DNA of 64,000 bases from Corynebacterium sp. NML140438 (GTDB lineage: Bacteria; Actinomycetota; Actinomycetes; Mycobacteriales; Mycobacteriaceae): assembly GCF_001875725.1 (NCBI RefSeq), contig NZ_MLCQ01000029.1:62001-126000 (forward strand). Direction: 5' to 3'. The number at the start of each line of letters is the position of its first letter. Within the stretch, counting starts at the first letter, position 1. The notes under the pieces are model-generated. The model worked only from the letters and a program-made list of their open reading frames with translations, was not told the origin of the DNA and ran no database searches. The translations under genes and the position numbers were made by a program. Below, one piece after another: positions 35,010 through 46,000 of the stretch.

Positions 35010-35849
35010 ATGTGTAACCAGTCGGAATCTGTCATTCAGCTGGCGATGGGGGTACAGGTACTCAGCAGGGGCCCGCACGCGCTGCAATTCGGGCTCGACG
35101 CCACACGCAGCGGCATCATCGAAGTCGGCGACGCCCGCGCGGTCGCCGCGGTCCTCGACTCACTGTCGGCCCCGCAGCCACTGCCCAAGGTGGTTCGCCG
35201 GTTGGCGGTCTCCATGGACGCGGATGCCGCGCGCAGCCTCATCCAGGACCTCATCGCCTACCGCATCCTCGTCGAGGTTTCGCGCCACGAGGTACTCCTG
35301 GTTGGCACCTCAACGCTGGCGAACACGCTGGCAGAAACACTGCGCACCAGCGGCATCCACGTGCGCTCCCCCGATCCAACCCAGCCACTCTCCCGCTTCC
35401 TTTTCGACGCGCCCTCGCCTCTCCCGCTCATCATCGTCGACCAGGCGCACCGCACCCGGGCACTCGCCGCGTACACCCGGCACCGCACAGGCCCTGTGAT
35501 TCCGGTGCTGCAGATCGACGCCCGCGTCCTCGTCGGCCCCTACGCCGTCGGTGTCGAGGGTCCGTGCCTGATCTGCCGCGAGCACTACCTCCTCGAGCGC
35601 GACCCACAGTGGGCAACGATCGCCGCCGCGGCACCCGCGGGCGTGCGCAACCCGGACCCGGTCGTGGTCCAGGCAGGCGTGGTCGCCGCAGCAACCATGG
35701 CCCGGCGGATCTGCCAGCTGCCGGACCCGCCGGGCGTATCCGCCCCGGACCCCCGCACCGGCGACACCCTGCTTGCGGACCCGTTCAACCGCACCCCGCT
35801 GAAAACGCTTCGCCTGCAGCCGCACCCCGACTGCCCGCTGTGCTTCTAG
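35010..35849 (+). CDS. ThiF/TOMM cyclodehydratase-like protein, function unknown
   Basis: This 279-aa protein starts at ATG 35010 after GGGGGAAGC. It has an E1-like nucleotide-binding half (VLLVGTSTLANTLAETL, LPLIIVDQAH) and two CxxC pairs (GPCLICREHYL and PDCPLCF at the extreme C-terminus) that would form the structural zinc site seen in ThiF/TOMM cyclodehydratase-related proteins. No RiPP precursor or partner enzyme is visible nearby. It occupies the Rv3196 position, so it is a conserved actinobacterial gene. Confidence 0.7.
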   Translation: MCNQSESVIQLAMGVQVLSRGPHALQFGLDATRSGIIEVGDARAVAAVLDSLSAPQPLPKVVRRLAVSMDADAARSLIQDLIAYRILVEVSRHEVLLVGTSTLANTLAETLRTSGIHVRSPDPTQPLSRFLFDAPSPLPLIIVDQAHRTRALAAYTRHRTGPVIPVLQIDARVLVGPYAVGVEGPCLICREHYLLERDPQWATIAAAAPAGVRNPDPVVVQAGVVAAATMARRICQLPDPPGVSAPDPRTGDTLLADPFNRTPLKTLRLQPHPDCPLCF

Positions 35850-35862
35850 GTGTTTATCGCGG

Positions 35863-37911
35863 CTAGCGGAACTCCTCCAGGGTCTCTAGGACCTCGGCGC
35901 CGTAGCGCTCCACCTTCACCGGACCCACCCCCGACACGGCGAGCAGGCCCTGTTCGTCTTCCGGCATGGTCTCCGCGATGGCGAGCAGGGTGGCGTCGGA
36001 AAACACCATGTAGGCGGGCTGCTTCGCCGCCCGCGACGTCTTCAACCGCCAGCGCTTGAGCGCCTGGTAGACGTCCTCGTCAATGTCGGCGTCGCAATCC
36101 TGGTGCCGGCCGAGCGCCTTGTCCGCCGGGGCGAACAGCACGTTGCCGCACACCCGGCAGCGGCGCGTCTGCTTCAACCGCTGCGGGGTGTCCTCCGCCT
36201 CAAGCTCGGGCACCAGCCCGTCCAGGAAGCGCGAGCGCGACCGCGACTTCCTGCCGCCCTCCTGCCTGGCCAGCGCCCACGACAACTGCAGGTGCTCCCG
36301 GGCGCGAGTCACGCCGACGTAGAAAAGCCTGCGCTCCTCCTCGATGTTCTCATCGCCCGCCTTGATCGCGTGCGAGATCGGCAGCGTGTTTTCCACCAGC
36401 CCCACGAGGAAGACCGCATCCCACTCCAGGCCCTTTGCCGCGTGCAAGCTGGCGAGCGTGACCCCGTCAATCGCTGGGGGCTGCTTCGCCTCCGCGCGCT
36501 GGCGCAGCGAGCGCAGCACGTCCTCCAGGCTCGAGGCCTCCTTCGTGTGCACGATCTCCTCGATGAGGTCCACGAGTGCGCGCAGCCCCTGCCAGCGCTC
36601 CCGGGCCTGGGCGCCCTCCGGCTCCGTCGGCGTCAACCCGAGCGGGGCGAACGCCGCCTTGGCCACCACCACCGGGTCATCCGGCAAGTCGTGGCGCCGG
36701 GTTGCCGCCACGAGCGTCTGTAGCGCCTCGCGGATCTCACCGCGCTGGAAGAATCCCTCCCCGCCGCGCACCTGGTAGACGATGCCCGCGTCCGCGAGCG
36801 CCGCTTCAAACGCCGCCGACTGCGCGTTAATCCGGTACAGCACCGCGATCTCCTTGGCCGGCACCCCGGAATCGATCAGGCGCTGCACCGCCGCGGCAAC
36901 CTCGCGGGCCTCCGTCGGTTCATCGTCGTAGGCGTGGAACGTCGGCTGCGGACCGGACTCCCGCATACCGATCAGCTCAAGCCTGGTGCCCGCGGCCCTG
37001 CCCGTCGCGCGCGAGATCACCGCGTTGGCCAGCTCCGTAATTTCGGGCGTCGAGCGGTAGTCCCGCTGCAGCTTCACCACCGTGCCGTGCTCGTAGGTAC
37101 GCGAAAAGTTCAGCAGGTAATCCGGGGTCGCGCCGGTAAAGGAGTAAATCGTCTGGTTCGCGTCCCCCACCACCGTCAGGTCATCGCGCTGGCCCAGCCA
37201 GCCCTCCAGCACCCGCTGCTGCAGCGGGGTCACGTCCTGGTACTCGTCCACCACGAAGGACTGGTACTGGGAGCGGAACTCCTCCGCCACCGCCGGCGCG
37301 TTCTCCAAGGCACCCGCAACGTGCAGGAGGAGGTCGTCGAAGTCGATAAGCATGCCCTGCGGGCTCGTCTTCGCTTCCTCGTACAGCCGGTAGACCTCCG
37401 CGACCTTCTTCGGATCCGTCGGCGGGGTGCGGTTCGTATCCGCGATGCGGTCCACGTAGTCCTCCGCGCCGATCACGCTGGCCTTCGCCCACTCGATCTC
37501 CCCCAGCAGGTCGCGGACCATCTCCTTGTCCGACTCCAACCCGGCCGCTCGTGCCGCACGTCCGACCAGCGGGAACTTGTTATCGAGCAGCCGCCACGGC
37601 AGATCCCCCGCAATCTGCGGCCAGAAATAGCGCAGCTGCCGCATCGCCGCCGAGTGGAACGTGCGCGCCTGCACGCCGCCAATGCCCATCGTGCGCAGGC
37701 GATCGCGCATCTCCCCTGCCGCGCGCTGTGTAAACGTCACCGCCAGCACCCGGTTCGGGCTCACCGTGCCCTGGTCAATCATGTGCGCGATACGGTACGT
37801 AATCGTGCGCGTCTTACCCGTCCCGGCACCAGCCAGGATGCACACCGGGCCACGAGGAGCGGTCGCCGCAACCCGCTGATCCTCATCCAACAAACTCAGG
37901 TCAACAGTCAC
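35863..37911 (-). CDS. uvrD2: ATP-dependent DNA helicase UvrD2
   Basis: The 682-aa SF1 3'-5' helicase has Walker A ILAGAGTGKTRT, motif II VVDEYQDV, motif III GDANQTIYSF and motif VI YVGVTRARE. A four-cysteine zinc motif (CRVCG ... CDAD) follows, then a C-terminal HRDC domain (LLAIAETMPEDEQGLLAVSGVG). That combination is specific to actinobacterial UvrD2. The GTG start at 37911 immediately follows the nudC stop codon, so translation is coupled. Confidence 0.95.
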   Translation of the reverse strand: MTVDLSLLDEDQRVAATAPRGPVCILAGAGTGKTRTITYRIAHMIDQGTVSPNRVLAVTFTQRAAGEMRDRLRTMGIGGVQARTFHSAAMRQLRYFWPQIAGDLPWRLLDNKFPLVGRAARAAGLESDKEMVRDLLGEIEWAKASVIGAEDYVDRIADTNRTPPTDPKKVAEVYRLYEEAKTSPQGMLIDFDDLLLHVAGALENAPAVAEEFRSQYQSFVVDEYQDVTPLQQRVLEGWLGQRDDLTVVGDANQTIYSFTGATPDYLLNFSRTYEHGTVVKLQRDYRSTPEITELANAVISRATGRAAGTRLELIGMRESGPQPTFHAYDDEPTEAREVAAAVQRLIDSGVPAKEIAVLYRINAQSAAFEAALADAGIVYQVRGGEGFFQRGEIREALQTLVAATRRHDLPDDPVVVAKAAFAPLGLTPTEPEGAQARERWQGLRALVDLIEEIVHTKEASSLEDVLRSLRQRAEAKQPPAIDGVTLASLHAAKGLEWDAVFLVGLVENTLPISHAIKAGDENIEEERRLFYVGVTRAREHLQLSWALARQEGGRKSRSRSRFLDGLVPELEAEDTPQRLKQTRRCRVCGNVLFAPADKALGRHQDCDADIDEDVYQALKRWRLKTSRAAKQPAYMVFSDATLLAIAETMPEDEQGLLAVSGVGPVKVERYGAEVLETLEEFR

Positions 37912-38673
37912 TTACGCTCCACTCCCGTCCTCGTTGAACTCTCCTCGAGCCCATTGGTCAATCATCCGCCGCGCAATCGTCCCAGGCACCGCCAGCGTGA
38001 CAGTGTCCAGCTCGTCGCGGCGCAGCCATCGCAGCTGCGTCAGCTCCCCATCCACGGACCCCACAGCATCAACATCGCTTGTCGACGCCACCATCCCCAA
38101 CATCAGCGCACCCGACAGCGCCCACGGCTGCGACCCAACATAGCGCACCTGCCCGACACGACGCCCCGTTTCCTCCCACACCTCACGCGCGAACGCATCC
38201 TCGATGGTCTCACCGACGTCGATGTAGCCCGCGATCAGTGTGAAGTAGCCCGGCCGGCGCGCGTTTTCCCCGAGCAAAATCTGCTGCCCATCCGCGGACT
38301 GCACCACCCCGATCACCGACGGGTCAATGCGCGGGAACAGTGGTTTCCCGCTGGCGCCACGCGCGACGATGCCCGCCGCGCCCCAGGCGACCTCGCTGCC
38401 ATCGCGCGGGTCGAAACGCAGCTGGCGCTGGTTGCGCAGCAGGCCGAACCCGCGCGCAACCAGGTAGTCGCTTGCGTGACTGCGGCAAGTGCCGAAGCGC
38501 TCGCCCATCGCCTCAAGCTGCGCCTCGCTGACCAGCACCGCCCACACATCGTCGCCGACGTGCACTGTCTTCTCGGCGTGTGGTTGGGCGGAGGGGGCGT
38601 CGAAAAGTGCGGGTGCACCGTCTGCTCCCAGCACAAACCTGCCGGCGGCATCGAAGGCAATGAACCGCTTCAT
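37912..38673 (-). CDS. nudC: NudC-like Nudix hydrolase (NADH pyrophosphatase family)
   Basis: This 253-aa protein has a complete Nudix box (GYIDVGETIEDAFAREVWEETG) and the NudC-type layout. Two departures are visible: the four-cysteine zinc ribbon that normally precedes the Nudix domain is absent (only one Cys remains in the protein), and the NAD-specific motif SQPWPFPxS reads SQPWALSGA. The substrate could therefore differ from NAD(H) or NAD-capped RNA. It is co-transcribed with uvrD2. Confidence 0.85.
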   Translation of the reverse strand: MKRFIAFDAAGRFVLGADGAPALFDAPSAQPHAEKTVHVGDDVWAVLVSEAQLEAMGERFGTCRSHASDYLVARGFGLLRNQRQLRFDPRDGSEVAWGAAGIVARGASGKPLFPRIDPSVIGVVQSADGQQILLGENARRPGYFTLIAGYIDVGETIEDAFAREVWEETGRRVGQVRYVGSQPWALSGALMLGMVASTSDVDAVGSVDGELTQLRWLRRDELDTVTLAVPGTIARRMIDQWARGEFNEDGSGA

Positions 38674-38680
38674 ACGCCGT

Positions 38681-39784
38681 CTACTCCGTCGGGCGCGTGC
38701 GCTCTGTCAGCGGAGTCGGCTGCGTCATCTGCACAAACAGCAGGCGGTCGCCAGGCTCGACCGTCTCGGCCTCGGGGGCGTCGATGCGGTAGAGCTCACC
38801 GGAGCGCACAACGCCCAGCACAATGTCGGCGAGGTGGCGCGGGTTCGCCCCGACCTCGTCGTCCGCGATCGGGCGCTCCGCCACCGCGAACCCCTCGTCC
38901 GGGCTGAGCAGGTCCTCCATCATCTCCACCACCGGCGGCGTGACCGTCGCGATGCCAAGCAGGCGACCCGCCGTTTCGGAAGACACCACCACGGAATCCG
39001 CGCCCGACTGCATCAGCAAGTGCTGGTTCTCGCTCTCGCGGACGCTGGCGACAATCATCGCGCTCGGCGCCAACTCACGCACCGACAACGTGACCAGCAC
39101 CGCAGTATCGTCCGAGGACGGCGCCACCACAACAGAGCGCGCACGCGCCACACCGGCAACCTTCAGCACACCCGAGCGAGTGCCGTTGCCGTGGACGGTG
39201 ACCAGGCCGCGTTTCTCAGCGTTCGAGAGCACCACGGCGTCATCATCAACAACAACGATGTTGCCCGGCGCGGTGCCGCCGGCGAGCAACGCGTCCACCG
39301 CGGACCTGCCCTTGGTGCCGTAGCCGATAACGATGGTGTGATTGCGCACTGTTCTCCTCCATTGCTGAATCTGTAGCGTCTTGCGGGAATCCTCGGTCAG
39401 CACCGACAGCGTGGTACCGACCAAGAGCATCAGGAATGCCACACGGCACGGCGTGATGACCAGGATGTTCATCAGGCGGGCGCTCTGTGTCACGGGCGTA
39501 ATGTCGCCGTAGCCGGTCGTTGAGAGCGACACCGCGGAATAGTAGAGGGCGTCGATAAACGTCAGTGGCTCCGTGTACCCCTCTTTGTCGAAGTAGACGA
39601 CCGTCGCCACGGCCAGCACCAAGATGGCTGCGTAGCCGAAACGCCTCGCCATCAGCGCCCACGGAGTTGTGCGTTCCGCCGACGGGATCCGCACGACATC
39701 CAGCAGGGTGTGCACCGGAATTTCCGACGGGTCCGCGTCCGCACGGAACCGGTCACTCCATGACAACGTAAACGGCAGGTTCAC
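38681..39784 (-). CDS. Two-TM potassium channel with RCK (TrkA-N/TrkA-C) domains
   Basis: This 367-aa protein has TM1 (YAAILVLAVATVVYF), a pore with the selectivity filter TTGYGD, TM2 (FLMLLVGTTLSVL), then a Rossmann RCK domain (TIVIGYGTKGRSAVDALL, IVVVDDD) and a TrkA-C-like C-terminus. It probably mediates ligand-gated K+ flux. GTG 39784 is chosen for AGGA 7 nt upstream; a longer frame overlaps adnB. It matches Rv3200c by position. Confidence 0.9.
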   Translation of the reverse strand: MNLPFTLSWSDRFRADADPSEIPVHTLLDVVRIPSAERTTPWALMARRFGYAAILVLAVATVVYFDKEGYTEPLTFIDALYYSAVSLSTTGYGDITPVTQSARLMNILVITPCRVAFLMLLVGTTLSVLTEDSRKTLQIQQWRRTVRNHTIVIGYGTKGRSAVDALLAGGTAPGNIVVVDDDAVVLSNAEKRGLVTVHGNGTRSGVLKVAGVARARSVVVAPSSDDTAVLVTLSVRELAPSAMIVASVRESENQHLLMQSGADSVVVSSETAGRLLGIATVTPPVVEMMEDLLSPDEGFAVAERPIADDEVGANPRHLADIVLGVVRSGELYRIDAPEAETVEPGDRLLFVQMTQPTPLTERTRPTE

Positions 39785-39788
39785 TCCG

Positions 39789-42700
39789 CTATCCTTCCTC
39801 GCTACTACGGCGTGAAACTGTACCGGAAGTCGCGCCGTTTGCTGCATCTTCCAACAATTCCGTCAACTGCTGCGCATCCGGCAGGTCGGTGGCGGTGAAG
39901 TCCTTACCATCGCGCACGTAGAAGAACACGGCGCGGACGGGGCGGCCGTCGTTGGCGATGCGCTTCCACGCCTCCGTGTACACCGCCAGCTGCAGTTTCG
40001 CGGCCTCCATCGCCGCCCCCACCGGGCGCGTGCCCGTCTTCCAGTCGACGACGACCCAGCCGTCGCCGTCTTCGAAGACCGCGTCCATCCGGCCGCGGAC
40101 CACCGCCTTACCAAGCGCCAACTCGAACGGGCACTCCACGTGCGTCGGCGTCTTCGACGCCCAGTGGCTGTCCTCGAAGTTGGCTTTCAGCCGCTTGAGT
40201 GTCGATGGATCCACCTCCGCTTCGCCCATCCCCGGCAGCTCGTCTTCGGTCAGCAGCGCGTGCGCGCCGTAGAAATCCTCGATCCACTCGTGGAAGGCGG
40301 TGCCGCGCTTCGCGTACTGGTTCGGCTTGAACGGCACCGGGCGACGGGCCCGGCGCGCGAACTGCTCTGCATCCGCCTGCATGGCCACCATGTCGGAGGC
40401 CGTCAACTCACCGGGCAGCATGACGGGCACGTCCGGCGACTGCGCCGCCTTGTGCTCCTCAATGAGCGCGGTGGCGTCGCGCTCCCACAGCTCGTACAGC
40501 TCACCGGCGGCGGGCGCGATCTCGGTCTCAAGTGCACCTCTCACCAGCTCGCTCGGGCGAGTTGCCTGGCTGTTCGCGGCGTGCGCGGCCTCGTAGGAGG
40601 GTCGTGGCCACGTACCGACGGCCGCCTCTGGCTGCGGCACTGTTATTGCCTCGGCCTCATCTTCTGGTTCCTCCGGCATCTCAAAGCCCTCGAACGCCGC
40701 GAAGTGCTCGTAGGGGCCGTTCGTATTCTTGCCAGTCAGGGAAGTCTTCGACCCGGTAATCAGCAGCTTATTTTCGGTGCGGGTGATGGCAACGTAGAAC
40801 AGGCGCGCCTGCTCCTCCGCGAGGTCCTCGCCGATGTGTTTGCGCCACGCGTCCGCAGCCTTCTGGAACCCCGTACGGTGCTCAACGTCCGCAAAGTCCT
40901 CGTAGATATCCGGGTCGCCGAATGTCTCCGGCTGCAGGTACGGGATCTGGGACAGGAAGGTCTCAATCTTCGAGCTGTACGTGTCCTTGTCCGCGTGCAA
41001 CACCGCGACGGTGTCCCACTCCAGGCCCTTCGCCTTGTGCACGGTCAGGATCTGCACGCGGTCCCCCCGCACCGTGACGTTGCCCGGCGTCAGGCCGTCC
41101 TCCTGTTGCTTGGCCAGCTCGAAGTAGTCCAGTAATGCCTCCACACTGGTGCCCGGGTACTGCTCGACGTAGTGCAGCAACTGGTCCAGGTGTACCGTCC
41201 CCGCCGAGGACTGCCGTGCCAGCACCTCAACGCGGATCCCAAACACCTCAATGATGTCCGCGAACAGGTCGCTCAGCCGCTTGCCCAGCGAGTTGCGCCG
41301 CAACTGGCGTAGCCGCGACGCCAGCAGCCGCAGCCGCTTGTAGCCCTCCTCGCTGAAACGCTCCGGCTCCCCCAAGTCCGCCACCGCGTCCGCCAACCCC
41401 GCGGGCTTCGCCTGCTGCATCTTCAATGCCTCCGCCTCAAGTGCCAGCTGCGTCAGCTCCTCGATCAGGCGCTCCTCCGGGTCCGCCGGCTTCGGAGCGT
41501 CCTCCTGCGTGGCCGACCCCTCCGCGCGCGCCTGCAGGTTCTTCGCACGCTCGGCGAGCGCCTCCATATCCGCCAGGCCCAGCCCGACCGACGGGCCTCC
41601 CAACACGCGCAGCGCCGCCGCGGAGTCCTCCGGGCGGACCAGCATCGTCGCGACAGCCAGCGTGTCCTGCACCTCCGGGGTATCCAGCAGCCCGCCGAGC
41701 CCCACAATCTCGTAGGGCACCCCGCGTGCTTCAAGCGCCTGGGCAATTGGCTGCGCCTGCCGATTCTTCCTCGTCAGCACCGCAGCCGAGAGTCGCTCGC
41801 TCTGCTCGAACTGCTGCTGCAGCGCGTCGGCGACGAACTCGATCTCCTCCTCTTCGCGCTCGAAGAACTGCATCACCACCTCGCCCTCCGCGGCGTCCTT
41901 ACGCGGCGCCAGGGGCTCGACGGCACGCTGCTCCCCTGTGCCTAAAATTGCGGTAGAAACCTGGTTCGCCATCTCGAGCACCTTGCTCGGGTTCCGCCAC
42001 GAAATGGTGAGCTGCTTCTTCGGCGCCGGAGCACCGTGCGCGGCCGGAAAATCCTCCACGAACGCCGCAAGGTTCTCCGACGTCGCCCCGCGCCACCCGT
42101 AAATTGCCTGCATCGGGTCGCCCACCGCCGTCACCGTCAACGTCGGGTCTTGGCCCTGCCCGAACAGGCTGCGCAGCAGCACACGCTGCGAATGGGAGGT
42201 GTCCTGGTACTCGTCGAGCATCACCACGCGGTACTTCTGGCGCTGCGCAGCCCCCACCGATGCGTGCTGCTCCGCGAGGAGCGCCGCGATGTTCATCTGC
42301 TCATTAAAGGTGACCACGCCGCGCTCGCGCAGGGTCGCGTTGAGCTGCTCAACCAGCGGCAACATCATCTGGCGTTGGCGCTGCTTGTTGCGCCACCCCG
42401 TCATCTTCTGAGAGAACTCGGTCTTGCTGCGCGGCGACTTCGGCAGCGACTCCGTCTCTTTCAGGAAGATCTCCGCGGCCTCATCAATATCCTCAGGTCT
42501 CGCCAGCGCGTTGCCGATCGCGGTGGTCAACCCAAGCAGGTCGTCCACCACGGTGCGCATCGCTGGCGCGGGTGCGCCATCCGCGACGAGCGGTTTGTTG
42601 TAATTACGCACAACCTCGACCGCGATCGAGTGCAGCTCAGCCTGCGTGATCAAGCGCGCGTCCGGCTCCACCGGCACAAGCAGGCCGTAGTCGCGTACGA

Positions 42701-43079
42701 TCTGGCCTGCATAGGAGTCGTACGTGGCGACGGTCGGCGCGATCACCTCTAAACTTTCCGCCAGCACGCCCGACGGGTCGAGCTCCCGGACAAGCTTGCG
42801 ATGCCGCGCCAACGCCTGCAGCCGATGCCGGATCCGCTGCCCTAACTCACGCGCCGCTTTCCGGGTAAACGTCAGGCCAAGTACCTCCTCAGGCCGCACA
42901 TACCCATTCGCGACGAGCCACACCACGCGGTCCGCCATCGTCTTCGTCTTGCCCGCACCAGCGCCCGCCACAACCAGCATCGGCCCCGGCGTTGCCCCGA
43001 TCACTTCCGCCTGCTGGTCACTCGGAGGGAACGCGTCCCCGAGCGCCTGAAAGAGTGCTTGGGGTGAAACATCAGCCAT
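39789..43079 (-). CDS. adnB: AdnB, helicase-nuclease subunit
   Basis: This 1096-aa UvrD-like protein has Walker A VAGAGAGKTKT, DEYQDT in motif II, GDPMQAIYGW in motif III and VAITRTENK in motif VI. It carries a C-terminal RecB-type nuclease domain (RGRMDAVFEDG, VVVDWKTGT). AdnAB resects double-strand breaks in actinobacteria in place of RecBCD/AddAB. The start overlaps the adnA stop by 8 bp, giving coupled synthesis of the heterodimer. Confidence 0.95.
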   Translation of the reverse strand: MADVSPQALFQALGDAFPPSDQQAEVIGATPGPMLVVAGAGAGKTKTMADRVVWLVANGYVRPEEVLGLTFTRKAARELGQRIRHRLQALARHRKLVRELDPSGVLAESLEVIAPTVATYDSYAGQIVRDYGLLVPVEPDARLITQAELHSIAVEVVRNYNKPLVADGAPAPAMRTVVDDLLGLTTAIGNALARPEDIDEAAEIFLKETESLPKSPRSKTEFSQKMTGWRNKQRQRQMMLPLVEQLNATLRERGVVTFNEQMNIAALLAEQHASVGAAQRQKYRVVMLDEYQDTSHSQRVLLRSLFGQGQDPTLTVTAVGDPMQAIYGWRGATSENLAAFVEDFPAAHGAPAPKKQLTISWRNPSKVLEMANQVSTAILGTGEQRAVEPLAPRKDAAEGEVVMQFFEREEEEIEFVADALQQQFEQSERLSAAVLTRKNRQAQPIAQALEARGVPYEIVGLGGLLDTPEVQDTLAVATMLVRPEDSAAALRVLGGPSVGLGLADMEALAERAKNLQARAEGSATQEDAPKPADPEERLIEELTQLALEAEALKMQQAKPAGLADAVADLGEPERFSEEGYKRLRLLASRLRQLRRNSLGKRLSDLFADIIEVFGIRVEVLARQSSAGTVHLDQLLHYVEQYPGTSVEALLDYFELAKQQEDGLTPGNVTVRGDRVQILTVHKAKGLEWDTVAVLHADKDTYSSKIETFLSQIPYLQPETFGDPDIYEDFADVEHRTGFQKAADAWRKHIGEDLAEEQARLFYVAITRTENKLLITGSKTSLTGKNTNGPYEHFAAFEGFEMPEEPEDEAEAITVPQPEAAVGTWPRPSYEAAHAANSQATRPSELVRGALETEIAPAAGELYELWERDATALIEEHKAAQSPDVPVMLPGELTASDMVAMQADAEQFARRARRPVPFKPNQYAKRGTAFHEWIEDFYGAHALLTEDELPGMGEAEVDPSTLKRLKANFEDSHWASKTPTHVECPFELALGKAVVRGRMDAVFEDGDGWVVVDWKTGTRPVGAAMEAAKLQLAVYTEAWKRIANDGRPVRAVFFYVRDGKDFTATDLPDAQQLTELLEDAANGATSGTVSRRSSEEG

Positions 43080-46000
43080 CGTAAATCATCGTCCCTTCGA
43101 TCTGGACCGGGCACAGTGAGCGCACAGCACAGTGGTCGCAGTGCTTGCCCGCTTGCGCTTCAAGCTGTGGGCCCGTTGTCTTGCTGGGCAGTGGCGCGAT
43201 GAGTTCCGTAAACTCCGCAAGCTCATCAGCCTCCTTGCGCGGTTGCACCCGCTCTGTTGCCGCGCCAGCGCCGTGCTTCGAATACACCAGCACCGCACCG
43301 CCGACGTTCAGGGGTTCCTCCCCGGAGGTGGACGTCGTCACGCGGACCCCGTCGCCTTCACCGACGAGCGTCCCATGACTCAGCGCGAGCTGGTAGGCCA
43401 TGAGCTGCTCGAACTCTTTCGCGGCGTCGATGGAGAGCATCGTCGACCCCGTCTTGAGGTCCACGATATGAACGTGGCCATCTGCCTCCCGGTCCAGCCG
43501 GTCGGCGCGCCCGCGGATGTGGACGTCCTCGGTGACCTGCACGGAGATCGGCACTTCCACGCCCACTTGTGCGAAATGGAGGTTGCGATTCTGCCACCAC
43601 GTGTGCGTGCGGTCCAGCATCGCCTCGAAATCACGGAGTTCGGCATCGGCCTGCCACGCGGGGGCGTCGAGCATCGCGCGGTACGTGGCCATCGTGTGCA
43701 TCCGCGCCTGCCCCTCCGGCACGCCCCGGCCCAGGGCTTCGAAGTAGGCGTGCACAATCGAGCCGACGATCATGGGCATCGAGCTATCGAACCCGAGGCT
43801 TCGCTCAAGCACGGAGCGCATCGGGCACTGCAGCAGCGCCTCAATTCTCGACGGCGACAACGTCCGCTGCCCTGCAACCGCCACATCCGTCGAGGGTTCG
43901 GTGGTGGTCCACCACTGCTCCGGGTCCGCGAGCGGCACCCCTGCCTCCACCAGCCGGGCGATCTGGCGTGCGGCCTGGCGCCGGTCCGCCTCTGTGCTGT
44001 GCTCCTCGTCTGCCAGTGTCCGGCGCAGCTCTCCCAGGAAATCGTCACGGGACAGCACGCGCACCACCGTCGCCTCCACGCCTTCGCCTACGGCCTCCGC
44101 GTCGTCCGCGGACAGCGTCACCTGCTGTGGGACAATACCGGTTTCCTCGCAGAGCTCCTCGATGAACCGGGAAGGCTCGAGTACCTCCTCGCCTTCCACC
44201 TGGTCGACGGCCGTGACCAGGACACGCTCCGTCGCGCGGGTCAGCGCCACGTGGAAGAGGCGACGCTCCTCCTCCAGTCGCTCCCGCAGGTGCGACACCG
44301 GCGTGGCGGGATCCACGTCGTGGTCCGCCAGGTCCACCAGATCCTGCTGGCCGAAAATTGAGCCGGTCTCCCCCAGGCTCGGCCACTCGAGGTCCTGCAC
44401 ACCCGCGACCACGACCCTGCGGAACTGCCTGCCCACCGCGCCGTGCGCAGTCAGCAACGCAACGGCGTCCGGCGTTGCCGCCCGGCGATCACGCACACCA
44501 GTAGGCAGTTCCTGCTCCAGCATGCTGTTGACGAACAGCTCGAGCCCACCCTGGGTTTTGCGCTCGGTGAAGTCACCGGCAGCGTCGAAGAGCGCCATGA
44601 CAGCGTCAAGGTCGCGGTCGGCCTGCGAGCCCGTTGTGCCGCCGCGCAGCGCCACCGCGGTGAGGTGCTCGGCCAACCCCGTGGTGTGCCACAGTGCCCA
44701 CAGCACCTCCTCCACGCTGCCGTCGGCGTCGTAGACCTCCCTGGCGGCGTCGAGCACCTGACGGATGCGGCGCAGCATCTGCAGCTCGCGGTCCGTGAGC
44801 ACCGCGCCGAAATCCGGCAGCTCAGCCTTGGAAACCACCAGTTCGCGCAGTGTTTCCTCGGCGCGTGTATCCGGCTTCCACCGCCGCAAGCCCCGCAACA
44901 AACGCCGCAGCGTGACGGGGTCCGTCCCGCCGATCGGTCCGAGTAACAAGTCGCGCCACTGCTCCACCGTCAGCGGTTTGTATAGCGACTGCAGGCCAAG
45001 CAGCAGTGAGGCAACGATCCGCTGTTCGCTGAGCACCACGTCCGTCGGGTTCAGGGCGACGGGCACGCCTGCGTGCAGCAGCGCGCGCCGGAACGGCTCG
45101 ATGAGCCCTGTTGAGCGCACCACCACCGCCATGTCTCGAAACGGTACTTCCTCCTCGAGGTGCGCGCGCCGCAGCGCGTCCGCCACCGCCGCGAGCTCCG
45201 CCGTCGGAGTCTGCGCCAGCGCCACCGAAACCTCCGGTTCGCGCCGCGTCTGCCCCAGGTCAATCACGGTGTGCTCCAGGCCCCCAAGGGTGGTAAAGAA
45301 CTCCGGGCTCGCCCCGCGGAACTGGTAGACGGACTGCTCCAGGTCGCCGCCGACCACTCCGAGTGTTGCCCCCTTCAACAGGCGCTCCACGAACTTCGCC
45401 GCCGCCGGTGAGAGGTGCTGGGCGTCATCCACGATCACGGTGTGCCACGTCCGCTCCAGCGGCAGATCGAGCGCCTTCGCAATCAATTCGGATGCCGAGT
45501 AGCGCACCGTACCAGTCAGCGCCATGACCTGCCGGTATTCCTCCAAAAAGTCCCCGGCCGCGCCCCAAATCTCCTGCCCGTAGCGGGCCCCAAGCCCCCT
45601 GAGTCCGTCTGCGTCCAAGCCGCGCTCAATCGCGCGCAACAAAAAGTCACGCAGCTGGCGGGCAAAGCCCACCATCGGCAGCGCCGGGCGCAGCTCCGCG
45701 GGCCAGCTCCCGCGGCCGTCCTCGGCGTGGCCCTGCAGCAGCTGCCGGATCACCGCATCTTGCTCCGCGCCGGAGATCAACCGCAGCTGCTCCTGCTGCT
45801 CCCGAAGCACCGCGAACGCCAAGGAATGCACAGAGCGCACCATGGGGCCGTCGGCGACGAAGTCAGTACCGGCGAGCCGCTCCGAAATCTCGGCGCGAAT
45901 CCGCGCGGCGGACTCCTTCGAATCCGTCAGAAACAGCACGCCCTCCGCGTCCGACTGCTTTTTCGCAGACGCCACAAACGCATCAATCAGGAAGCTGGTC

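Noticed and set aside
36934..38907. 657-aa plus-strand ORF opposite uvrD2 and nudC
   Set aside because: It crosses two conserved minus-strand genes and their junction, with Arg/His/Pro-rich antisense composition.
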